In this document: positions 17,760 to 25,713 of the stretch, piece by piece | How the letters are laid out: every line of letters begins with the position of its first letter | How positions within the stretch are numbered: position 1 is the first letter of the stretch | Assembly (NCBI RefSeq): GCF_002157355.1 | Contig: NZ_LYMK01000024.1 | Coordinates: 44,535 to 108,534 of the forward strand | DNA length: 64,000 bases | Source of the DNA: Variovorax sp. JS1663 | Lineage (GTDB): Bacteria > Pseudomonadota > Gammaproteobacteria > Burkholderiales > Burkholderiaceae_C | Direction of reading: 5' to 3' | Made by a program: the position numbers and the translations under genes | The notes under the pieces: generated by a model | Databases searched by the model: none | Seen by the model: only the letters and a program-made list of their open reading frames with translations | What the model was told of the DNA's origin: nothing

Positions 17760-19199
17760 ATGACCGCAACAACCGCACCTTTTGGCTTCCCACGTCCGCA
17801 ACAGCCACAGTTGCCGGCCGAGGTCGCGAACGAAGCAGTAGCGGCACCGCCCTCGATCGACCCCCTTGTCTCGCAGATCAGTGAGCGCACGGTGCTGTGT
17901 TCCCTCATGCAGGACGGCCGTGAGGACCTGTCAGGCCAGATCGCAGCGACCCTGAACGCGCAGGACTTCGGCGAGGAGATCCACGTCAACCTGTTTCGCC
18001 TCTGGCAGCAGCTGGGCCAGTCGGGCCAGGCCCGCGACCTGGCGGCGCTGGTGGACGCCTCGCGGACGCACAATGTGTTCACGGGCGGCGAGGACTACCT
18101 GATCAACCTCGCGACGAACCCCACCTACCTGACGGCCAGCGTGGAAGCCATCCAGGCGGCGGCGACCCGGATCAAGGACCTGAGCGTGACCCGCACGGTG
18201 CTCGCCTCAGCCAAGCTCGTCGTGGAGAAGGCCGCCCTCGGGCAGACCTCGGTGGAAGCTCTGACCACCATGCTCGAAGACGCCGCTGGCAACGCCCGGA
18301 CCTCGGCAAAGTCGTCACGCACCGGCCCTGAACACGTGGTCGGCTTCATCTCCGTCGTGCTCGAGCAGATCGAGCAGCGCCTGGAAGGCAAAGAGGTCGA
18401 CTCGGGCGTCACGACGGGATTCCCGAGCCTGGACAGGCTGCTTGGGGGCTATGGCATGGTCGACGAGGATCTGATCGTGCTTGCCGCGCGGCCTTCCATG
18501 GGCAAGACCGCCATGGAGGTGAACTTCATGCTCGCCGCGGCCGAAGCGGGTCGCGCTGCCCTCCTGTATTCGATGGAGATGCGCGGCACGTCCATGGCCA
18601 AGCGGATGATCTCGCGCGCAGGCCGGGTGCCAGGTTCGATCTTCAACAGCTCCGAGCAGCTACCCGATCGGCTGGAATCGATCTACGAGGCGGCGCAGAA
18701 GCTCGGGAACCAGCACATCTACATCGACGAGTCGCCCGGCCTGTCGCTTGCCGAGATCCGGACGCGCTCGCGCATCTTCGCGGCGCAGAACGCCGGCAAG
18801 AGGCTGATCATCGGGGTCGATTACCTGCAGCTGATCGCCGCCGGCGCCGCAGCCAAGCCGGGCGCCGATGCTCGCGTGGTCGTGGGCGATGCCTCCAAGG
18901 GCCTCAAACAGCTCGCTCGCGAACTGAAATGCCCCGTCGTTGCTCTGGCACAGCTCAGCCGGACGGTGGAGCAGCGCGCGAACAAGCGCCCCATGATGTC
19001 CGACCTGAAGGAATCGGGCCAGATCGAGCAGGACGCGGACGTGATCATGTTCCTGTACCGCGACGAAGCCTACAACCCCGAGACCACCGAACCCGGGATC
19101 ACCGAAGTGATCGTCGCCAAGCAGCGCGAAGGCGCCACCGGAACGGTCAAGCTGGCCCACCAGCTGGCCTCGTCCCTCTACGAAGATCACCTTCAATAG
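17760..19199 (+). CDS. dnaB: Replicative DNA helicase DnaB
   Basis: 479 residues, the normal DnaB length. The N-terminal domain (about 35-140) is followed by a RecA-like helicase core with Walker A ARPSMGKTAM at residues 243-252, Walker B near IIGVDYLQLI and the H4-type PVVALAQLSR motif. It unwinds DNA 5'-3' at replication forks. Unusually, residues 4-13 read TTAPFGFPRP, a version of the GFGFxRP peptide found in other replication proteins here. The plasmid therefore carries its own fork helicase plus loaders. HU and a membrane protein follow as an operon. Confidence 0.95.
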   Translation: MTATTAPFGFPRPQQPQLPAEVANEAVAAPPSIDPLVSQISERTVLCSLMQDGREDLSGQIAATLNAQDFGEEIHVNLFRLWQQLGQSGQARDLAALVDASRTHNVFTGGEDYLINLATNPTYLTASVEAIQAAATRIKDLSVTRTVLASAKLVVEKAALGQTSVEALTTMLEDAAGNARTSAKSSRTGPEHVVGFISVVLEQIEQRLEGKEVDSGVTTGFPSLDRLLGGYGMVDEDLIVLAARPSMGKTAMEVNFMLAAAEAGRAALLYSMEMRGTSMAKRMISRAGRVPGSIFNSSEQLPDRLESIYEAAQKLGNQHIYIDESPGLSLAEIRTRSRIFAAQNAGKRLIIGVDYLQLIAAGAAAKPGADARVVVGDASKGLKQLARELKCPVVALAQLSRTVEQRANKRPMMSDLKESGQIEQDADVIMFLYRDEAYNPETTEPGITEVIVAKQREGATGTVKLAHQLASSLYEDHLQ

Positions 19200-19202
19200 A
19201 TC

Positions 19203-19604
19203 ATGCCCACCCCCGCACCACAGCAGCGCAAGCCGAGCAAGCGGCGCACCCGCTACAGCGCCAACGCCGTCGTTCGCAAGGAGGCCGAGCTGATGAACAT
19301 CTCGCCCGAGTTCGGCGTGGCCTTATTCTTCAACCTGATGAACCGCGTCGTCAGCAGCGCCATGGTCAACGGTGAGTGCTGGATCCAGGGCATCGGGACC
19401 TTCAAGCGCACCGAGTACGCCGCGCGGCGGCGCCACAACCCTCGCACGGGCCAGATCGATCTCATTCCCGGAGGCGAGAAGATCACTTTCCATCCCATCA
19501 AGCCGCGCAAGGCGAAGGACGGGACGCCCGTTGCCACCGAACCCGGCCTGGGCGCCCGCAAGCGCCCCCAGGCAATCACGTCCTCAGTGCACAGGTTGAA
19601 GTAA
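19203..19604 (+). CDS. HU/IHF-family DNA-binding protein
   Basis: 133 residues. The segment from about 60 to 105 (IQGIGTFKRTEYAARRRHNP, then RTGQ, and FHPIKPRKAK) is the HU beta-arm and flanking strands with the conserved Arg-Asn-Pro turn. Basic extensions are present at both ends, so it is longer than a 90-residue HU. Three bases after dnaB; probably bends or compacts plasmid DNA during replication or transfer. Confidence 0.85.
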   Translation: MPTPAPQQRKPSKRRTRYSANAVVRKEAELMNISPEFGVALFFNLMNRVVSSAMVNGECWIQGIGTFKRTEYAARRRHNPRTGQIDLIPGGEKITFHPIKPRKAKDGTPVATEPGLGARKRPQAITSSVHRLK

Positions 19605-19610
19605 GTAGTC

Positions 19611-19916
19611 ATGATTGTCGGAAGCATCAAATCACGCACGGAACTCCTGCTCATCGCAGCAGGCTGGCTCTGGACCTTTTCCCTCGCGGGCTTCAACCGC
19701 CCCGCGCAGGCCTGGCACATGGCCGTAGCCGCCGCCATTGGCCTGGCGCTGTCGCTGGGCTTTCGGCGCGCTGTCATGGGTTTCTTTCGAGCAGACCTCG
19801 ACAACCTGGGCGATCGGATCACCGATGCGTACCTCTGGACGATCGTCGCCTTTGTGATTGGTCTGGTTGCGGCGGGCTACGTGCTCGCCGGTGGGCCAGT
19901 TCCGTTCCGTCATTGA
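19611..19916 (+). CDS. Small membrane protein
   Basis: 101 residues with three hydrophobic segments (about 12-30, 35-52 and 70-95) and charged loops. No family recognised. It follows the HU gene by six bases and appears to belong to the dnaB operon. Function unknown. Confidence 0.6.
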   Translation: MIVGSIKSRTELLLIAAGWLWTFSLAGFNRPAQAWHMAVAAAIGLALSLGFRRAVMGFFRADLDNLGDRITDAYLWTIVAFVIGLVAAGYVLAGGPVPFRH

Positions 19917-20006
19917 GGGCGATCGCAGCGCGCGCTTGCATTGCGACCGCATGAAAGCTTCAGCGCTGCCTTGCACATTTCTCGCCATGACCGGTATCTT
20001 GGTTGG

Positions 20007-20678
20007 ATGAAAAACGAGTATCAATTCTGGCAAGACCTCGCGCGCACCATCAACCCCGGATGGTCCGTGCGAGTCGACCCTCTTTCGACCAATACTGCTG
20101 GCGCCACCCTGGCGGGGAACGATGTCTTCATCTACGTCGTCGATGTCGCGAACGGTTGGTTCGGTGCTGGCGCCCTGCTGTCTTCCGACGCACCAAAGAT
20201 CGCCACCTGGGCGAGCGATCAACTCGCCGCGGAAAGCAGCATCCTCACCGTCGGCTCCATCAACACCGCCGACGTCGCTGGGAAGGCCATTGCTCTTTGT
20301 GGTGCACGCGGCGCCGGCGCCGCTGATCCCGAGGTAGCCGCTGCCGTCGGCATGACGACTGCCGCGCTGCAGGCCACGCAAACGTACGCGCGGGCCGTGC
20401 CAGCGAACCGCCAGCGTGGCGAGAGCGACATGGCCGGACATTGGGTCTATCTCGCCTACCGTACGCGCAACGGCCAAGGGATCATCACTCGCCCGATCTG
20501 GGTGAGCAGCGTGCACCCCGGCATCGGACGCGCAGGGCGCTTCCTGGACCCGTCAGACCTGATGCTGCTGGTCCGCACCGTGGTTCAAAGCGAGACGGCT
20601 TCCTCCCAAACGATGGTCGGGCGAGGCCTCGCCGCAGAGGGCGGCGCGATCGTGTCACCCAAGATCCTCGCGTACTGA
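20007..20678 (+). CDS. Unknown soluble protein
   Basis: About 223 residues from the ATG at 20007 (MKNEYQFWQDLAR); an in-frame TTG at 19941 would add 22 residues of poorer composition. Mixed alpha/beta, no signal peptide, no recognised domain. It lies 90 bases after the membrane-protein gene, in the same direction. Confidence 0.6.
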   Translation: MKNEYQFWQDLARTINPGWSVRVDPLSTNTAGATLAGNDVFIYVVDVANGWFGAGALLSSDAPKIATWASDQLAAESSILTVGSINTADVAGKAIALCGARGAGAADPEVAAAVGMTTAALQATQTYARAVPANRQRGESDMAGHWVYLAYRTRNGQGIITRPIWVSSVHPGIGRAGRFLDPSDLMLLVRTVVQSETASSQTMVGRGLAAEGGAIVSPKILAY

Positions 20679-20777
20679 TCCAGCGCGTCAGTTGCATCCC
20701 CCAAAGGCGGGATGCGCGCGACTTGCTCGCGGCCCATCGCCCCTGCTGGCTCCGAGAACGGAGCTCAGGAGAGACCC

Positions 20778-21017
20778 ATGAGCTCGATGCGTACGACCAA
20801 CCTGTTCCTGGCCATCATCGCGGCTTGCTTGCTGGCGATCGTCGGCAAGACCGTTGTTCCCGACCTCCTCCCGTCTGCTCACGCGGCGCCAGCGATGAAA
20901 GTCGAGGGCCCCGTCGGGGCGTATCTACACGCCTGCAGCACGTACGACGTGCTCGGCACCTGCACCAAGTGGATCCCGGTGCGGGTGAATGCCCAGGGCG
21001 CTCTGGCCGTTCAATGA
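20778..21017 (+). CDS. Small exported protein
   Basis: 79 residues from ATG 20778, chosen because CAGGAGAG lies just upstream. Residues 8-35 form a signal peptide or anchor ending SAHAAP, followed by a short mature part of about 45 residues with two cysteines that could form a disulfide. Such small exported proteins are common near plasmid transfer genes. It converges with the next gene, separated by a GGGCACGGCTTTGCCC hairpin region near 21039. Confidence 0.55.
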   Translation: MSSMRTTNLFLAIIAACLLAIVGKTVVPDLLPSAHAAPAMKVEGPVGAYLHACSTYDVLGTCTKWIPVRVNAQGALAVQ

Positions 21018-21024
21018 CCGACGC

Positions 21025-21588
21025 CTAACGACTCACGGGCACGGCTTTGCCCGTCGTCGCTGCCTGAACAAAGGCCCGGGTCGCCTCTGCGCCCGCGCCG
21101 CCGGCCGATATCTGTGCGCGCAGCTCGCCCAGGGCAACCTCTTCCGAAATCTCCTGTGCATCGGTCACCGGGACCACATCGCCCTTCTCGTTCGCAAGGA
21201 AGCGCTGCCCGAAGTAAACGCCGCTGGCAGCCCGGCCCAGCACCAGCCAGGTCGGCTTCTTTCCAGCTATCGGCTTCGTCGACAGCAGAGTGGCCGTCGC
21301 GCCCACCAGTTCGCGGCGGGAGCCGTCCTTCATGACAAGGACGCTCTTCGAATCCACGAACGCCTGGACGAGCCGGAAGGCCGCCAGCTGCGCGGTGCGC
21401 TCGGCCCGCTCTCTGGCGATCTCGTCGCCTCGTTGGTTCGCCAGGTAGACGACAGCGCCGGCCGTGACGACCAGGACCACCGCCGCGGCCGCGCCCAATG
21501 CCAGCCACCCCGACTTACCTTTGGTTGCTGGCTGCGGTGTCGCCACGGCAGGGCGGGCTGAGGAACGCTTCGACCTGGGGTTGGTCAT
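21025..21588 (-). CDS. Membrane-anchored unknown protein
   Basis: About 187 residues from ATG 21588; an in-frame GTG at 21603 is possible. A basic N terminus is followed by one membrane span (about 27-50) and a periplasmic domain with beta strands around residues 80-140. No family recognised. The general plan resembles small DotI/TraM- or TrbF-like inner-membrane proteins, but sequence similarity is not evident. Last gene of the minus-strand operon. Confidence 0.6.
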   Translation of the reverse strand: MTNPRSKRSSARPAVATPQPATKGKSGWLALGAAAAVVLVVTAGAVVYLANQRGDEIARERAERTAQLAAFRLVQAFVDSKSVLVMKDGSRRELVGATATLLSTKPIAGKKPTWLVLGRAASGVYFGQRFLANEKGDVVPVTDAQEISEEVALGELRAQISAGGAGAEATRAFVQAATTGKAVPVSR

Positions 21589-21592
21589 GTCT

Positions 21593-21859
21593 TCAGGCGG
21601 CACTCAGGAAGGCGAGCTTGCGCCCGCGCGGCAGCTTCTTGATCGCGTATTCGGCCTTGGAGGCCTCCGATCGATCGGCGTACGGCCTCGCGCCGAGAAT
21701 TCGCACCGGCGGATTCGCCCGGGTGAACTTCGCACCCTTGCCGGCCTGGTGCGCAGCGAAGCGCTTCGCCAGCTTGTTGGTTATCCCGGCGTACATGACG
21801 CCGCCTCGGCATTCCAGGACGTACAGGCACCATCTGCCGGGCGGAATCTCAGTGGTCAT
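21593..21859 (-). CDS. GIY-YIG domain protein (UPF0213-like)
   Basis: 88 residues from ATG 21859. The N terminus WCLYVLECRGGVMYAGITN carries the GIY-YIG pair as LYV and YAG, with KRFAAHQAGKGAKFTR forming the conserved helix and the Glu of the catalytic set near EASKAEYAIK. Single-domain GIY-YIG proteins act on DNA in repair or recombination or are of unknown role. It overlaps the end of the HNH gene upstream by 11 bases, so a GIY-YIG and an HNH protein are co-translated. Confidence 0.8.
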   Translation of the reverse strand: MTTEIPPGRWCLYVLECRGGVMYAGITNKLAKRFAAHQAGKGAKFTRANPPVRILGARPYADRSEASKAEYAIKKLPRGRKLAFLSAA

Positions 21860-22421
21860 GGTTCCCGCTCTCCTCGGCTCGAACTTCGTTCGTCTGGCTG
21901 AGTGGCATGGCCGGCACTGGGCCTCCCACCGATTGCCCCTCTCCGGGAGGTTGCCCTGCGATCGGATCTTGGTGTGGGCAACGACCAAACGCGCCAATAG
22001 CGCAGTTGCAATTGAAGCAAAGCACGCGGAACCCAGGCGGATAGCCGTTCCTTTTGAGCCAACGATACATGACCCCATTGCCCCCAATGGCCCGACGATG
22101 CGACGCACCGTCGTTGTTCGGGTGGTCGAACGTAAGAAAGCCAGGGGTCGTCTCCGCACAGCAAGCGCATTTGCCACCATAAGCTTGCAGCGCTGCGTGC
22201 TTCGTCCGATCGCGATTCACCTTTTGGTATCCACGGTGCCGTACCGGGTCGAATCGAGCTTTGTTTTTTGCGGTAAGCGTTGCCTTGTTGAGTTGATAGT
22301 ACGCCCTCTTTTGCTGGGCGCGACAAGCCCTGCAGTGAGTGTGAAAGCCATCCTTCGTGGTCTTGTGCCGCTCGTACTCCGTGGACGGCTTTGCTACCCC
22401 GCAGACCGTGCATGCCTTCAT
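21849..22421 (-). CDS. Zinc-ribbon / HNH-like protein
   Basis: 190 residues. An N-terminal zinc finger CTVCG...CRAC (residues 4-33) is followed by a basic helix, then a second cluster CACC...FDHPNNDGASHRR...CFNCNCAIG (about 85-145) with the HNH-like Asp-His and Cys pairs. This two-part layout occurs in phage and plasmid HNH endonucleases and related non-catalytic proteins. A Gly/Pro-rich tail follows. Neighbouring GIY-YIG and NUC genes suggest a DNA-cleavage cluster. Confidence 0.7.
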   Translation of the reverse strand: MKACTVCGVAKPSTEYERHKTTKDGFHTHCRACRAQQKRAYYQLNKATLTAKNKARFDPVRHRGYQKVNRDRTKHAALQAYGGKCACCAETTPGFLTFDHPNNDGASHRRAIGGNGVMYRWLKRNGYPPGFRVLCFNCNCAIGAFGRCPHQDPIAGQPPGEGQSVGGPVPAMPLSQTNEVRAEESGNHDH

Positions 22422-22473
22422 TGCTCTCGCCTCTTCATTGCGTCAAAGGACAAACTGCGCCTTCTCTGTCCAG

Positions 22474-23379
22474 TCAAAACTCCGCCCCCTGGCGATGCTG
22501 GCCGCCGCCCGCCCCCAGCAGGTTCCAGCCCGTAGCCTTCACAAACGCCAGGTAGTCCATCGGCGCCTCGATCCGCGCGTCTGCCCTGTTCGCGAGGATG
22601 TAGGCCCAGGAGCGGCCCGAGGCCTCGTCGTAGACCAGCTTGAACATGTGCGAGGGCACCCATACGCGGCCGGCGCCGATCGTCTGGCGCGGCCCGTTGA
22701 AGAGTGGGCCCGAGAAGACGAAAACGTCGCCGCGGGCGCGGCGCACATACTTGCGCACGTCGCTCTCGATCTTCGACCAGATCTTCCGGTTGTTGGTCGG
22801 GTCCTGGGGGATCATGTTCGACAGCGCGAACGACTGCGCCATCGATTCCGCATCCGGCTGGTTGCCCGCCGCGGCAAGGTGGCCACGGTCTCGACCGCTG
22901 CCGCGGTAGTCCTCGAGCTCGGCGCGCGCGCCGCGCGGCAGACGTGGATCGGGGAAGAACTGCTCAGTGCGTTGCTCGTTCCGAGCGTCGCCCAGCTGAG
23001 CACGCGTCAGCCGCTCGAAGGTCACCAGGGGCGTCTTGCTCAGGCCCGAGTAGAGGACGGCGAAGTGATTCGAGCAGAGCGCGACCGGCTTCCAGTCGGC
23101 GCTCACCGAAGCGACGTTCAGGGGTGTCTTCTGGGGGAACAGGCTCGCGCACGAGCTGAAGCCGCGGCCGCTGGGCAGCGCCACCGGTGCGGCGGCTCTT
23201 TCCTGGAGCGCGGCGCGGGCATGCTTGGCGACAGCACCTGAGAAGGCCTGCTCGGCTGCGGCGCCGATGTTCCATGCGCCAGCGAGCTGGGAGGCGAACG
23301 CCAGCAGCGCGGCACCTGCGAGCTTCGCGGCGAATAGTAAAGGCTTACGTTTGTAGGAAGGCTGCATTGCGGAGATCAT
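22474..23379 (-). CDS. Exported DNA/RNA non-specific endonuclease (NUC family)
   Basis: About 301 residues from ATG 23379, preceded by GGAGAG. A signal peptide covers residues 1-35 (LLAFASQLAGA). The mature protein contains GRDRGHLAAAGN, the DRGH active site of the Serratia-type His-Me nucleases, and SNMIPQDPTNNRKIW with the metal-binding Asn. Plasmid-encoded periplasmic nucleases of this type are known on conjugative plasmids. It may degrade DNA in the periplasm or act on recipient surface DNA; the role here is inference. Confidence 0.85.
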   Translation of the reverse strand: MISAMQPSYKRKPLLFAAKLAGAALLAFASQLAGAWNIGAAAEQAFSGAVAKHARAALQERAAAPVALPSGRGFSSCASLFPQKTPLNVASVSADWKPVALCSNHFAVLYSGLSKTPLVTFERLTRAQLGDARNEQRTEQFFPDPRLPRGARAELEDYRGSGRDRGHLAAAGNQPDAESMAQSFALSNMIPQDPTNNRKIWSKIESDVRKYVRRARGDVFVFSGPLFNGPRQTIGAGRVWVPSHMFKLVYDEASGRSWAYILANRADARIEAPMDYLAFVKATGWNLLGAGGGQHRQGAEF

Positions 23380-23435
23380 TTTCTCTCCACGATACAGGGC
23401 CGGCACAGATTTCCGCTAGGGCGCGCGCCAGGAAA

Positions 23436-23873
23436 TCAGTCGTCGCCTTCGGACTTCGAATTCGTCAGCGCTCCGACCTGCGCGCCGAACCGGTCAAGAA
23501 CACTCGCTCGGCTCGCCACCCGTGGCGGCTGCTGCTCGAACTCATAGTAGCAAATGGCCTCTTCCACCAAAGCCTTCGTCGACGTCCCCGGCTCGAAGAC
23601 CGTCCCGTGCACCTGGGCCCGTTCAGTGAGGACCGGCCACGCCAGTGCTGCCAGATCGTCAGGCGCGGCCAACGCTACGTCCAACGCCCGGAGCGCGGCG
23701 GCGACAGCCGGCGGAACGTCACCGCCGTTCAGGTGCGCAACGGCCGAGAGGGCGTCCGCGCGCCAGCCAGGCGGCGAGGTCTGATCGTTCGATGGCTTGT
23801 GATCCATGCCCGACAGTATCGGGGCTTTCACCACCGGCCGCGAGATGGTGGGGACGCCTCCGAGAAGCCTCAT
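23436..23873 (-). CDS. Unknown small protein
   Basis: 145 residues; the ATG at 23873 overlaps the previous stop as ATGA, which supports this start over an internal ATG at 23807. Mostly helical, alanine-rich, no membrane span, no recognised family. Confidence 0.55.
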   Translation of the reverse strand: MRLLGGVPTISRPVVKAPILSGMDHKPSNDQTSPPGWRADALSAVAHLNGGDVPPAVAAALRALDVALAAPDDLAALAWPVLTERAQVHGTVFEPGTSTKALVEEAICYYEFEQQPPRVASRASVLDRFGAQVGALTNSKSEGDD

Positions 23874-24124
23874 CGCGCAGCTCCAGCGGTCGCCTCGGTC
23901 GTCACAGGAATGCAGTGGCTCGTGCAGACGCAGCCCGACTTTCCCTCCAGCCAGACGACCGCCGTGTGCCCACTGAGGATCTGCGCCAAGGTGCGGGTCT
24001 TGAACCGAACGAGCGGCGCGCCCTCGTACTCGAAATAGTCGACCTCAGCGCCAAGGGGCACATGATCGTTGAAGGCGTCGACCTCGGCTTGAAGCCGCTT
24101 CTGGGTTTGAATTGCTCTGCTCAT
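23870..24124 (-). CDS. Unknown small protein
   Basis: 84 residues. An N-terminal helix of about 20 residues is followed by a beta-rich part with three cysteines (CVCTSHC). No family recognised. It is the first gene after the solitary tnpB insertion and leads the three-gene set ending with the nuclease. The recG-like gene was probably its direct upstream neighbour before the insertion. Confidence 0.5.
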   Translation of the reverse strand: MSRAIQTQKRLQAEVDAFNDHVPLGAEVDYFEYEGAPLVRFKTRTLAQILSGHTAVVWLEGKSGCVCTSHCIPVTTEATAGAAR

Positions 24125-24400
24125 TGGGGTTTCTGTCGCTCAGGCAGCGACGGCTTCTCGTAGTTGATATTGACCCGGCGCCGTGCGCTCGAAGGCGCTT
24201 GCATGGCGCTGGAGGACCTGGCGCACCTTCGCGCGCCAGTGGGGCTTCGCGGTCGCGCGCATCGTTTGGATCGAGCCATGAACTACTCCATCCAAATCGG
24301 CGAGCCGACTTGGATGGAGTTTCTAGCCGCCCGAGGGCGGCGGGGTCGTTCCAACCCACTGTTTGTTGTGTCCTTCCACCAGGCGCCCTCGAATACGTAC
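24125..24400 (-). ncRNA. Candidate TnpB omega RNA / right end of the solitary tnpB element
   Basis: On the minus strand the end of tnpB forms a long perfect-looking stem: AACTCCATCCAAGTCGG pairs with its complement across GCTCGCC at about 24281-24321, and the tnpB stop lies inside it. A second GC-rich hairpin (CCGCCCTCGGGCGG-like) sits at 24328-24343. This is how IS605-type right ends and TnpB guide RNAs are organised, with the guide just beyond the right end. The exact end, somewhere between 24125 and 24280, is not determined. Confidence 0.55.
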
Positions 24401-25713
24401 CGAAGGATCGTCCTGGCCGCGTTCTCGTCTCGCTGATGGGTCGCACCACAGGTGCACTTCCATTGGCGATCCTTGAGTTCGAGCTTGGTCGTCTCGCCGC
24501 ACAAATGGCAGCGCTGCGTGGGCTTGAGCTCTCGCGTGGGCACGAACTGGAACCTCGACCCAGCCTCTTCCGCTTTGGTACGAAGTTTTGCGACGAAGCC
24601 GGCTGGGGCTGCATCAAGAATTGAGCGATTCAGGCCAGCCTTGGAGGCTGCTCCGTTGGGCAGGTACTGCCCAGGGTTACCCGGATCCTCCTTCGGCCTG
24701 GGCGCGCGCGCCATGTTGCTGACCTCAAGCTCCTCGGTCGCAATGAGGCCGTATTGCTTCACCAGCTTGGCGGTGAGTTGGTGATAGAAGTCGTGTCGCT
24801 GATTGGCGATCTTCGCGTGAAGGCAGCGTCGGCGCCGATAGGCATTTTTGAGCTGATGGCAAACGGGGAAGCCGCGCTGCTTGCCTGAGGCTGCCTTGGC
24901 GCGCTTCTCAAGCGCTGCAATGGCTTGCTGGATCTCAGCGATCCTGTCGAGCTGCTTCTTGAGCCAACACGGATTGTCGATCGCCTCAACCTGACCGGTC
25001 ATCGGATCACCGACCACTTTGGTCAGGAGCGTGCTGACGCCCCAATCGAAGGCCATGGACGCTCTACCGCCCTCGCGCGCGACAGCCTCCGGCGTCACCT
25101 CGAAAGTGACGCTCAAGTACCACTTGCCGCCGCGGTGGAGCACCTCCGCAGTGATTGGCTCGCCCTCAAACCGCGTGCGGCCGCGCAGGCTCACGGTGCC
25201 AATGCCGGTCAAGCGAACGGCGCCGTAGCTATGCCCGGCGCGCGAGCCATTGGTCTTGATCTTCGAGTTCTTCTGCAGCAATGACCAGCCGTCGCCGTAC
25301 TGCTTGTAGCCCCAGCCGGTGAATCGCTTGATGCTCTTGAACCTCGGGTAGCCCGGCGTCTCGCCCCTGGCAACGCGATCGAAGAAGCGCTCAAACGCGC
25401 GCACCACGCGCACTGCCGTCACCTGAACAGACTGCGCGGTGGTGTGACGCTCGATCCAGCTGATGGAGTTGCGAATCGCCTTGACTGCCTGGCATGCAGT
25501 TGTGAGGTTGTACGCCGGCATTCCGGCCTTGTATCGCAGGCGCGAGGTTTCCAGCAGCGTATTGGTGATCTTGCAATGAGCCCCGAGGAAGCCATTCATT
25601 GCGCCAAGCTCGGTCGTGTTCGGGCTCATCAGGAACATCCCCTTGCGAAGGATCTTCTGAGTCCTTTTCTTTTCCTCGACGGAACTTGGTTGTTTTCGAT
25701 TCACCGAGGTCAC
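24283..25713 (-). CDS. tnpB: TnpB RNA-guided nuclease, solitary
   Basis: 476 residues. RuvC-I is MAFDWGVSTLL near 221, RuvC-II IATEELEVSNM near 326, a zinc finger CHLCG...CTCG near 405-425, and RuvC-III HQRDENAARTIL near 430; all catalytic acids are present. The N terminus is longer and less typical than in the second TnpB. No tnpA is adjacent, so it is a stand-alone copy. Its ATG overlaps the recG-like stop as ATGA, so expression is tied to that gene. Confidence 0.9.
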   Translation of the reverse strand: MTSVNRKQPSSVEEKKRTQKILRKGMFLMSPNTTELGAMNGFLGAHCKITNTLLETSRLRYKAGMPAYNLTTACQAVKAIRNSISWIERHTTAQSVQVTAVRVVRAFERFFDRVARGETPGYPRFKSIKRFTGWGYKQYGDGWSLLQKNSKIKTNGSRAGHSYGAVRLTGIGTVSLRGRTRFEGEPITAEVLHRGGKWYLSVTFEVTPEAVAREGGRASMAFDWGVSTLLTKVVGDPMTGQVEAIDNPCWLKKQLDRIAEIQQAIAALEKRAKAASGKQRGFPVCHQLKNAYRRRRCLHAKIANQRHDFYHQLTAKLVKQYGLIATEELEVSNMARAPRPKEDPGNPGQYLPNGAASKAGLNRSILDAAPAGFVAKLRTKAEEAGSRFQFVPTRELKPTQRCHLCGETTKLELKDRQWKCTCGATHQRDENAARTILRYVFEGAWWKDTTNSGLERPRRPRAARNSIQVGSPIWME

